NCBI RefSeq assembly: GCF_023159225.1
Contig: NC_063168.1
Coordinates: forward strand, 57,515,398-57,579,397
DNA from: Perognathus longimembris pacificus
Lineage: Eukaryota; Chordata; Mammalia; Rodentia; Heteromyidae
Length of the DNA stretch: 64,000 nt
Direction: 5' to 3'
The translations under genes were made by a program, and so were the position numbers. Positions within the stretch are counted from its first letter, which is position 1. Each line of letters starts with the position of its first letter. The notes below the pieces were generated by a model. It was not told where the DNA came from and did not search any database. It saw only the letters and a list, made by a program, of their open reading frames with translations. Positions 24,945 to 37,400 of the stretch are shown here, in pieces.

Positions 24945-27900
24945 ACTCACATCAGGTTGGCTTTATGAAGAATGGGAAGATTGTGGCTTTGGAAGTGGAT
25001 CACTTTAGCAATGCAGGGAACACCCAGGATCTTTCTCAAGGTGTAAGTAGGACCCACCCCTGCAATGCTGTTTATGTGTACGTCTGTATGTGTGTGTATG
25101 GGGGGGGAGAGGTAGCTGGAAGTCAGGTACATGTTCCACTGTCTGTTTCTCCCTAATTCTTGCCTACTGTTGCAAGAGTCTCCTAACTGGATCTTACCTT
25201 CAGTTTCTCATCCTAGGCTAATCTGTAAATCACAAGGATTGTTGTATGACTTCTCTGATTACAAAACCATCTTTCTTGTTTAATATATTTTGCCTAGCAA
25301 AATTTAAGTAGCAAATACTAGTTAAAATTTTTTTGTGTATGTGTATGTAAGGATGAATGTAGTATTGATTATGTCAACTATGTAGAATAGTTAAAATACA
25401 AACTTTAGACCAATTCAATTTAGTAGAACAAAGGAATCAGGCAACCCTTAGACTCAGAAGAGGTTCAGGGAGTTCAGCTTCACCATGTGGGTGGTGGCAT
25501 TTGTGGGCAGAAGACAGAAGTGAGGTGTAGAAATAGTTTGATTGGTTAACGCTTGGCACTTGCTTCATTTCAACATGGTCCCATCCGTTGGCCATCTGTG
25601 AGTGACTGAAGCTTGAGTACTGTGTTTGGCTGAGACTCAACTATTTGTCCCCAAACCTCTATGAGACTTTCAGTAAGTTGGATTGCAACCTGCTACCTAA
25701 AGACTCAAATACAGAGAGGTCCTCAGGCTAAGTGTAGTCAATTTAATAATCCAGGTACTATAAAGGACAGCAGTTTTTTCAGAATCAGGAAAACTTTAAG
25801 TGGGCCTAGTAATAAGTGCATAAAAATGTTACAAATGAAAGACTAAAGTCAATGATTACCGTAAGGTGAGCATGTTATGTCAAGAAAGAGAAAGGGACTA
25901 TGGGCATTGCTTAAGTGGTAAAGCAGTTGCCTAGCAAGCACAAGAACCCAGATGTCTATTGATTGGATTAAAATACAATTATATCAGGAGAGAGGTAGCT
26001 GGTATGTATTTGAGAAAGGGGAAGCAGGCAGGGATTGAATTCCCCTTTCCAACAGAGGAAAGACAATAGGAAATTCTGAAACTGAAAAAGACACAGCAAT
26101 GTTAAAACATTTAAGGGTGCAGCTGATAAAGGAGTAGGCTATGAGAATGAAGGTTGTTTGTTTTCCTCACATGACCGACAGGGGTATTGGACTCTAAACT
26201 ACTTGTAGCACATCTTCAATGGAAATAAAACTGAATCAACAGTGGAAAAATAAAAATCAACTATCATTTTTTTATAAGAATCAAGTGCCAGTTCTAACTA
26301 GCCATTTGGGAAGGGATCCACCAGAGGATCTAGATGAGAAGCTTCATAGGAATGCTAGGGACGGCTATTGCCATGCCTTGGGGCAGGTCTAATTTGGGCC
26401 CAGAGAACAGAAGTGAGCAGTGGGGTTGGGAGGTGGCAGGCCCTTGGAGTTTCTAGTTTGAGAAGCCAATGGAATCCATACACCATGTTCTCTCCATTCT
26501 GGTTTCCTCTGCTTCAGATAATGGAACGAACCCTACTGCACATGGACAACACCTACAACATCCCCAACATCCGAGGCACTGGGCGGATGTGCAAGACCAA
26601 CCTGCCCTCTAACACGGCTTTCAGAGGTTTCGGGGGACCGCAAGGGATGCTCATTGCTGAATATTGGATGAGCGAAGTCGCAGTGACCTGTGGGCTGCCT
26701 GCGGAGGAAGTGAGCAGGGGAATTAGTTGGCATATGTCAGCGTAGGTTAGCCTACTTTGGGGGAAGAATGAATTTGCACCTTGGGTATCCTCCATGGTCC
26801 TAGAGGATGAGCAGGCACTGTTAAGAATGCTGGAAACTCATCTTTGGTGAACCTTCCCAACCGCCATCCATCACACCTACACCACCAGTCCCTTGCTACT
26901 AACATGGCTAAATGTCTCTCTCCTTGGGAAGGTGCGGAGAAAAAATATGTACAAAGAAGGGGACCTGACACACTACAACCAGAAGCTTGAGGGATTTACC
27001 TTGCCCAGGTGTTGGGACGAATGTTTGGCGAGCTCTCAGTACCATGTTCGGAGGAGAGAGGTGGACAAGTTCAACAAGTAAGTGACAAGCTTGAAGGAGC
27101 TCATGATCTGGTGCACTCTTGGGTTTTCTATTTTAGAGTGTCTCTGCTGCACCCCAGCTATGCAGCTTATAATTTAATGGGTAATTTATTGATAGTTCCC
27201 TTTCTTTAGATCTTGTAATGAGGCAGGGGGCTCAAACCTACACTCAGCATCCGTGGGCATCACTTGTGGTTTATCTTTACACCTTGTGTGCTTTCTGAGG
27301 ACATTGCCTTATTGAGGGCATTGGTCCAGGACTGAGGACACTGAAGTTACATGCTTGCCTCTGACACTCATCTATGAACTTGATGTTGGCAGTCATCCTA
27401 TCTCTGGAGTACACTTCAGTTTCATCATCTGCAGAATAGGGGTAATTATCCTGGCTCTGTGTTCTTTACAGAGTTAGGCAGATAAGCAAGTGTCAAGCAC
27501 AGAGAAGGCGCCATTACCTTCCTGTCTACATCAAGGTCAGTCCAAGACTACTAGGGTGCACTGACCCCATGGTAATTCTGCTCAGGGAGGAAAAGTGAGT
27601 GTTCTTTGAAGACAAGATTCCTAGGTGATCACTATACCACTTGCATTGCAAATCCCAGAATCCAAATTCCCACCTCTTAACTTTTGTTTCCACTCTTGAA
27701 CACTGCTCAGTTATGACAATTAGCTATATGGGTATAGCTTGTGTTCTGTTCTTTTTTTTTTTTTGCCAGTCCTGGGCCTTGAACTCAGGGCCTGAGCACT
27801 GTCCCTGGCTTCTTTTTGCTCAAGGCTAGCACTCTGCCACTTGAGCCACAGCGCCACTTCTGGCCATTTTCTATATATGTGGTGCTGGGGAATTGAACCC

Positions 27901-30900
27901 AGGGTTTCATGTATACGAGGCAAGCACTCTTGCCACTAGGCCATATTCCCAGCCCTGTTCTGTTCTATTTTGATACTGAGATGTTGACTAAAAACATATC
28001 CAACCAGACAAAAACATATAGAGAAAACATTACAAGAACATTCTTCTACCTACCCTCTCCCCTTCCAGGGAGAACTGCTGGAAAAAGAGAGGACTATGTA
28101 TAATCCCCACCAAGTTTGGAATCAGCTTTACTGTTCCCTTTCTGAACCAGGTAATTTCTTTATAGAATGTTGTTGGGCTCCCATCTCTTGCCTTCCACTC
28201 AAGATATCTGAGCTAACGTTCTGGATTTTACCCTTTTGGACTCCAGGAGTGTGGATATCTACTCTGCTTTCTTATTCTGTTTCTTCATGTATAGTAGGAT
28301 AACAACCTGGGGCCTGTCTCTGTGGTTGACCTACAGAGAGAAAGACAGGAAAGAAAGCACTTGGCAAACTATTGCAAGGCTATGGAATCAATGAAATTTA
28401 TACAATATAATTTTTATTTGGGACATGTATCTAAAATGTTAATGACGGCTTTCTTTTTTTTTATCCTCCCCTAGGCTCCATACATTTGGTTCCAAGGCTT
28501 AAGCTAAGTTACGATTTACCAAGTGTTGTTCTTGATCTATTTCTCATTTCTTAGGGAGGAGCCCTGATTCATGTGTACACAGATGGCTCTGTGCTACTGA
28601 CCCATGGGGGCACTGAAATGGGCCAAGGCTTGCACACCAAGATGGTCCAGGTGAGCTGCTTGGAGACCGGAGATGGCTCTTCAGCCCAGTGCTGTCTATT
28701 GGGAGGGAGCATGCTCTGAGAAGTTGAGCAGTGGTATGTGTCAGAAGAAGCAGCAGGCCTGGGACATGCTTCCCATGTGGTCTTGGATAACTCTTCACCC
28801 CTCTCAGCCTCAGTGTCCTCTCTGTGCAAGGAGATTGGTCAGGAAGGTTGCTGAGTTGCTTCCATCACCAGTGTTCTCAGGCTCCAGGGTTCTGGGTATA
28901 AGGTGGATACATGGTAAGGCAGCCATTTCCCCATACTGTGAGGCCCCTGATGAGGGAACTAGGATAAAGGCGCTGGATTGGAAATGGCATTTCTGCTTGG
29001 CTCCTGAGAAGTGGAGAGATTGGACTCTACTAAAGGCCAGCAATTGCTTCTTAAAAAGGCACTTTCAGTCACCAGGGGTTTACAAATGTTTTATCCAACC
29101 AAAGCACAAGATTAAAAGTTTCTTCAAATGCAGCCAGATGTGAGAACATCTCAGAATCCATAGGATTAGAGCTGACAAAATCGTTTTCTTGCCTTTAATG
29201 GGGAACCTAAACCTTATCTTGGGAAGAAGGCAGCCAAACCTCATGATAACCTCTTCCCTAAAGGGTGATGATGTCTCTTTTCACAGGTGGCCAGCCGAGC
29301 TCTCAAAATCCCCATCTCCAAGATTTATATCAGTGAGACAAGCACTAACACTGTGCCCAACACCTCTCCCACGGCTGCATCAGCCAGCGCCGACATCAAC
29401 GGTCAGGCTGTTTATGTAAGGAGATGGTAGGAACGGAACGGGCACAGCTGGGGACCAGCGCAGGGTCTGAGCAGGGCTTTGTCTCTGCCATCCAGGAGGA
29501 TTCTGTCCTTCCAAACACCAAGCTAAAAGAGAGTTGTGACTGTAATCACCATTCATCAAAGACTGAAAGGCAGAGCCCCGAGGAGGAGGGGGTGGGGGGC
29601 TGCATGGAAATCGAGGAGCTTTTGCAAAGGTGTACTTCCTTGTGTTGAGAATGGCCTCATGATCATGGTCTTAAATTAAAATGTGATTCTGAGATCAGCC
29701 AGTTAGAGCTCTTTGTTGTCTCTCAGACAACCAGCTTGATGAAACAAGGTAACTGCCTGAGAGTCTCTCTCAAGTCTCTCTGACATCTTAGGATCTGGGT
29801 CAGGAAGGCTCTTCAAACAAGGACCGGTGGGGCTGGGGATATGGCCTAGTGGCAAGAGTGCTTGCCTCGTATACATGAGGCCCTGGGTTCGATTCCCCAG
29901 CACCACATATACAGAAAATGGCCAGAAGTGGCGCTGTGGCTCAAGTGGCAGAGTGCTAGCCTTGAGCAAGAAGAAGCCAGGGACAGTGGTTAGGCCCTGA
30001 GTCCAAGCCCCAGGATTGGCCAAAAAAAAAACCCCAAAACAAACAAGGACCAGTGGTAGGCCACCGGCTGGGTTCCTTGGCTTCCCTCTGGACCCCAGTC
30101 ATTCCTGGAGAGTATCGGAGCTGTCTGAGTGGCACCCTGGGCACAGTGTTGGCTAGCGGTGGCCTTTCCCAGGCTCTCAGGGTTTTACACATGGCCTTGG
30201 TATCATCTGGGCTGCGGAAACAGAGGACTGACATGTCTGGTGTGTGGTGGTGGGGTTCTTTAGGCAGCTTGTCAGACCATCCTGGAAAGGCTGGAACCCT
30301 TCAAGAAAAAGAATCCCAATGGCTCCTGGGAAGAATGGGTAAGTCTGAGCTCATCTAAGCTACTTTGAAAATGAGAGGGGTGTTTACAGTAGCAGAGCCT
30401 CTAACCCAAACAAGTGTAGGAGATGATGACCTTCACACAAGCAAAAAGAAACTGAGGCAGTCTGTATGATTGCATATAGACTTCAACTCTTCATACAGGT
30501 CCATTCTGCAGGGCCACTTTCTCTAAGGCTTCCAGGGTTAAGGGAAGTCACCTCAGGAAAGTTTTTGACCTATACATCTTGACAGTGTTGTGGGAATTGT
30601 CTGTTGGCTTCCCTGGAGCAGACATCCTTGTAATATCGACTCACTTGGGCCAGGTCTCATACCACATGTGTCTAGCAGCCTCTGTGAATGGTGTCTTTTT
30701 CCAAACTGCGTCTCCCTAATGGCTACCTCTGGCAGTTTGTCCTGTCACCCAACTCTTGAATCTGAGGCCATTGAGATGCCATCCATGAGAGAATCTGGAG
30801 AAAATGTCCCTCAAGCGCTTTTATCACTCCTGTGATTTTAGGGATGACAGAACAAAACTCCTAATAAAAATGAGCCCAGGGGCTGGGAATATGGCCTAGT

Positions 30901-33900
30901 GGTAAAGTGCTCACCTTGTATACATGAAGCCCTGGGTTCGATTCCTCAGCACCACATATATAGAAAATGGCCAGAAGTGTTGCTGTGGCTTAAGTGGTAG
31001 AGTGCTAGCCTTGAGCAAAAGGAAGCCAGGGACAGTGCTCAGGCCCTGAGTTCAAGCTCCAGGTCTGGCAAAAAAACAAAGCAAAACAAAACAAAAATGA
31101 GCCCAGTTCTCTGAGTGCTAGACCCGATGCCTGCACATTAGAAACCTGCAAGCAGCCTATCTTGAGTGTAAGCCTGCAACTCCAACCAACAGGCAGAAAT
31201 CTCAATGGTGGCTCTGTTGTGTCTCCCTCTATTGTTGGAATGGAAGAGCTGCATGTAGCCGTGACATTGGACTATATATGAACCAGCTGATAGTACAAAT
31301 CCTCCTCCACAGATTCAAAGAAAACAAGCTACTCTATTACAGCTATTAACCTTCCCATATGTCACTTAACCTCAACTTCCCTTCCCACCTTCCTAGGGAA
31401 CACTGATATCATTGGGATGTAGCTTGATTCTGGTAGATTGCTTTTTAGCATGGATTTGTCCAGACAATTTTATTGTTTTCACACAGCCTTGACAAGTTTC
31501 TTTCTCCAACATGGTGATTTGAACTTTGACCTCACTACCAGCCACATAGTTTAATGTTACTTGTGAGCAGATAACCCCAATAAGGAAGTCATAATTACCA
31601 ACGCACACAATATATATATTAGCCTAGTGTAGATCCTAGGCCAAAATCTTTTTCTCTGAGCTTTAGCTTTCTCCATCTACAGAATAAGAATACTAATAAT
31701 TTAGACCATACAAGGTTTTAATGAATATTAAATAACCTATGCAAAGTGTTAATTGTCATCTGGTGCCTAGTAGAGAGCTTGATAATAAAAATTATATAAA
31801 ACACAGCTTAAATGTTAGTGTTGTGCTAGTGCTGAAAAATCTACTAAATAGGTAAAGAAAGTATGGATGGTTATCTTTATTAGCAGGAAAGTCCACATAC
31901 AAGGTTAATATGTTAAAACAAATGATCACTACAGAGACTTGCTTCTATAATGGCCTGAGTAGGGTGAAATCACCAGAGAGAGGTGATTAAAAAGTGGCAA
32001 ATCTATGCTAACAGTTGGAGGAGAAAATAGCAGAAGAACCACATAGCTGTAAGGTCACTGGAGGGTTAGGAGAGGGATCATGCTTGAGTTTGGATGGGTT
32101 GTCCAAAGGCCAGAGAGCAAACTGTGATTCTAAACATCAGACTTTTGCTCCATAGGCAAAGGGCGTCATTCACAGCTCTAGAGTAGGGGAGGAGGCCTCA
32201 GCTTCGTGGTGTAATGACAATTCTGGCAGGGCTGGGAGATGACTGGAGGCAGGAAGGCCAATTAGAGGCTACTGCTGTACTCCAGCCTCCGGATCATGCA
32301 GACTTGGTGCTGGTGGTAGCAGTAAATATACAAAGTAATAGTTATGGAGATGATGTCTCTAGTAAAATGAGCCTATTGGCTTCCAGATGCAGAGGGTCAG
32401 CTCAGGAAAGCTTAGTAGTGGGCTAGGCATTCTAGAAACCATCCTTGCCCCTTCCTGATGATTATTTCCTCTCTTCAGATCTCAGCTGCCTACATGGACA
32501 GAGTGAGCCTGTCTGCTACTGGGTTTTATAAGTAAGTCTGGGCTGGCTCCCCATCTCTATCTATTGTCATCCTGAGCTCCAAAGTCACCTTCAGTTCCAC
32601 AGGCTGTTAGCTTGTTTATTTGTTTTGTTTTTGTTGCCAGTCCTGGGGCTTGAACTCAGGGCCTGAGCACTGTCCCTGGCTCCTTTTTGCTCAAGGCTAG
32701 CACTCTGCCACTTGAGCCACAGCACCACTTCTGGCTTTTATCTATATATGTGGTGCTGGGGAATTGAACCCAGGGCTTCATGTATACGAGGTGAGCACTC
32801 TACCACTAGGCCATATCCCCAGCCCAGGTTGTTAGCTTGTGGTCAAAACAAAAACAAAGGCAAAAACCCCAAACCGCAGTTCTTTCCAAACTCTGTTACA
32901 TCACTAGAGGAGATTTAAGTCTTTTTAGTCTTTCTAGCTCAAGGCTAGGGCTCTAACTCGTAACTCTACTTCCTGTTTTCTGGTGGTTAATTGGTGTTAA
33001 GAGTCTTATGGACTTCCTTTTCCTGGCTGACTTCAAACTGCAATCCTCAGATCTCAGCTACCTGAGTAGCTAGGATTACAGGTGTGAGCTACCAGTACCC
33101 AGTTTCTTCTCCTTTCTATCCTTTTATTTTCTTCTTTAGGAGAACAAGAGGCAGACTTAGAGTTGTAGTCTCATTCCAACATACAGCAGGATTTTATGAA
33201 TACAGTGAGTTGCAGCTTTAAAATTCAGTAGCAGTTGAATAGATAGGGACCCTGCTTGTCTGGCTTAGGAGGTATAAAATCTACACTCATATTTACTGTG
33301 GGTCTATTGATTTACTTATCCCTGAGAAATTTACTGAGGAACTTTTCTTTTACAGATAACTACATAGGAAATTAGTTCAACATTTATTTTAAAATATCTT
33401 GCATGAATGTGTGACCATTATGAAGATCTGAACACAGTTATTACATAAATATACATATGAAATATTTTCCCATGTTCTCTAGGTTATATCATATTTAACT
33501 TATACAAATATAAACTTAGGTCAATTTTGTTCCTTAAGTTCCTCTTATAGTTTTGGAGTTCAGCTAAGATTTTACCAAGTTGTAGTAGACGAACACAGTG
33601 AAGTGGGAGGTAGAGGAGCCCTTGGCAGAAGTCCTGTCCCTCTGCCTCATGTTGATTTTATTTTGGTGTGGATTCTAGCCCTATCAGTTCACATTATTTC
33701 TGTATAATATATGAAATAACAAAGGAACGGTGTGCTATAAGCTGTGAGTGTGTGAAAACACACACAGGAAACACACAATCGCACACATGTATGATTCATT
33801 CAAACTCGGAACTGTATACAGTTCTGAAAATGGAAAAATACAACCCAAGTGTATGAAGGAACTTCGGCTTCTGTTAGTAACATTTTTATCATGTGACTTG

Positions 33901-34413
33901 TGGAAGTATGGAGAGTCGGGAATTCAGGAGTGGCTGTTTAGATGCACCAGGCTGGCCCAGCATCCTGCTCTGATACCTTTTACCTTGAGGAAGGTGAGCA
34001 GGGGACCTCGTGTGAACATCCCAGGCAGGGCTGTAGGGCTAACAACTTGTGTTCTAGTTCAGTTGGTTGCTTCTTAACTGCCATTATTTTTTGGGGGGCC
34101 AGATATATCCCTCATCTTTCTAACCTTACAGGGGTTGGTACAATGATAGGAAACACCATTAGACTGTTCTTAATGATTACAGCACAGGCCTTGAGACATG
34201 GGTACACACACAAAATGCCTAGGAATACCCAAGTCTCATTTAAGATCCAGAACAGGGCTAGGTCTGTGTTGCAAGTGGAGGAGTGAACAGCTAATATCAA
34301 ACTTCAGTATCCCCCAAAGTGCAGAATTTTTAAAGCACATGGGCTTCTTTTTGAAGACTTAGTTGAATTAAAAAAAATAAAACCATTGAGGTTTAAGGAT
34401 TTTGGAGTATAGG

Positions 34414-34467
<54 letters not shown>

Positions 34468-37400
34468 TGTTTGGGAAGGGTGTGAGTTTATCTTAACACA
34501 TACCCAGCATCTTCTTTTCTCTCCCAGGACACCTAACGTTGGCTACAGCTTTGAGACACACTCTGGGAAGCCCTTCCACTACTTCACATATGGAGTGGCT
34601 TGCTCTGAAGTAGAAATTGACTGCTTAACAGGGGATCATAAGGTAAGAAGTTTGTAAAATTTTAGTCCTAAGGGGGAAGAGAGGAGAAACCATGGAATGG
34701 TAATCCTAAGAATGGATGGAGACTGGATTTCTGGCTGGGAACACAATGCCTCATATTAAGGATGGGTTAATACCCAATAAAGGGCCAGAGAGTACATATT
34801 TTAGCTGCTGTGGATTTCACAGTTCAGCCTCAACCATTCAATACTACCACTGTAGTGTGAAAGTCCCTCCACGTGGGAATGTGATGAACATGACTATGTT
34901 TTACTTGTGGACACTGAAGTTTGAATTTCAGATAACCTTTCCTTGTCATAAAATAGTCTCCTTTTGGTTTTTTCATCATTTAATCATGTGGCTATTAGCC
35001 TGTAGACCTTACATTAACAAGATGCACTGCACTCAGCCCACGGAATGTGGTTTATTTTGTGACCCCCTTGCTTATACGATCTCTCCAACTCCAGGTTCAG
35101 AGCCCTGGGTCTCTAGAACCAGTTCCTACCTTCACACATGTGCAGTTTTTCCTGATTGCCAAGAGGTCATTGCCGTTGGAATCTCTGACCTCAAATTTCA
35201 GCAATGACAATGGCAGTCAGGATGTGGCAGGGGGCTGAGCATTTCTGTGGACATGCTGGTTGGATTGGGTCTTATAGTCTGTGTGTACCGAGATGCATCT
35301 AGATTGCCCTGAATATTCCTTTCTTCTCAAACTCCTATGTTACCACCCTCTAGAACCTCCGAACAGATATTGTCATGGACGTTGGCTCCAGTTTGAACCC
35401 TGCCATTGATATTGGACAGGTGAGGCTCATGGGGGACCATGATGGTGAGAGTATAGCCTACCAGTACGACCCTCCTCCAGAAGTCTAATGTTATTTTTTA
35501 TGGAGGCCAGAACATGATACTTAGGAATTCTCTCCCAGAGTGGGATTTAGACTGATGATAGCTCGCTAATTCTTGACACTGAAGTCAAATGAACACAAAT
35601 TAACTGGACAAGGGCATTCACATCCCCCCCAAAACCAAGATGATGAATGACATGCATGTGCATACCCTAAGTTTATTAATGAACACAATAGGGAAGGGTT
35701 GAGTTTCGGATCAACACTCAGGTAAGGAGATCAGAAGTCAGAATGAACCCTGCTCATTGCTTTTTATTTTCTGGTAAGTAAATGGTACCAAGCTTGGGAC
35801 AGTGGAGGGGCCCAAAGGCAAAAATACAGGATCAGTGAGGAGGGGTAAATGGATTACCCAGAGAAAATCACTATTAGAAATTATGAGATTATCGGCCAGA
35901 ATAGATGAGTCAGGAGGAGAGAGAGAAGAATCAAGAGTTGACGTTATGAACATCTGGTAGAAGATATACATTACATTTCTCCAAATTGAACAATTATTGA
36001 GAATGTACAATCTAGCCATTAGTCAGTCATTTCACTAATTTACGGAAACACCATTTGGAGAGCCCTCACTGGGGGTGGGTACTGCGGATGCAACAATGAT
36101 TGACAGCAGCCTCTCCCACTGTGCTTGTTCAGCTACAGTGGTACCACATATCCATTTCTGTGCAGGGAAATGGGAGAACAGATCTGGGGGCCAGCACAGA
36201 GTGGCTGATGTCCTAGAAGAGATCCGTAAGCCACAGATAGCAGGGACCCTTCTCCCAGAGGACAGGTGGGGGGAGGGGGGAGGGGGGGCAGTGGAGTCCA
36301 GTAGACTACACGTAAATCTCAAATGGTCTATCATCTAAGCAATTCCTCCCACAAGCTTGCTTCTCAGCTTTGGGCCACCCTTTCTCCAGTGGCAAAATGG
36401 AAGGAGCATCTCCCATCTGCATGGTGGCAGGTTCTGTGTGACCTTAGAATTATTGCCAAGTTTTGAACTGAGCTCCAGAAGGAAAACCTTTGTTCTTTCT
36501 GCCTGGTGAAAGCTCAGCTCGGATATCCTGGGGCCAGATCCAGGCTAGCAGCTGAGATCTGCATTAGTTCCATTCCAAGACTGTACTACAGGTGGGGCTT
36601 TGTGTTCATCCATGTGACTAGTGGCATCTGTACTAAGGGAGGGGACAGATGATAGCCACAGTCTCTGTTGTTCTGCAGGTGGAAGGGGGATTTGTCCAAG
36701 GCCTGGGCCTCTTCACCTTGGAGGAGCTGCACTATTCCCCAGAGGGGAGCCTGCACACTCGAGGCCCCAGCACCTACAAGATCCCTGCATTTGGCAGCAT
36801 CCCCATAGAATTCAGGGTGTCTCTGCTTCGGGACTGCCCCAACAAAAAGGCCATCTATGCTTCCAAGGTATGGACAACAGGGTCAGAGTTATCTTCTGAC
36901 CTGTATTGTGCGTGGTAATGAAGGGCTTTGATCAGCCTCTTGGTGGGTCTGCAAACGAGTCTTCTAGAAGAAGGAAGAAGGTTGATACTCACTGAGGGCA
37001 GCAGAGGACTAGGCAGTACTGCCCAAGGACCAGTGGGATTGGGCTAAGGACACCACTTTAGTCCAGAGGTTTTGGGTAATCTCAAAGGAATTCCTTAATG
37101 AAATCCTGCAGGTAAATTCCTGACCTGCATATCTCAGACATGCGTCCCTGGTGCTTGGTTCATGATTTTACAGAATAGCATTCCCATGGTCCTGTGAGAA
37201 TCAGCACATTCACTGCAGATGAGGACACTGCCTTCTTACTCATGCTGTCCTCCCCTTCTGTGACCCAACCTTGACCAGCACGCCGGAGGACTGAGAACAG
37301 CGATCCTCTATTTCTGCAATGTCCCCAATAAGTATGAGGCAAATTTCAAAAATCAGTTCATTCGCTGATTGATATAGTCTTAGAGGTCACTTTTTCATGT

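Noticed and set aside
29831..30039. tRNA-like sequences with box A and box B
   Set aside because: These belong to SINE halves with A-rich tails and target duplications, not to independent tRNA genes.
36621..36899. Second + strand frame over XDH window exon 28
   Set aside because: It is an out-of-frame shadow; the true frame matches XDH exactly.
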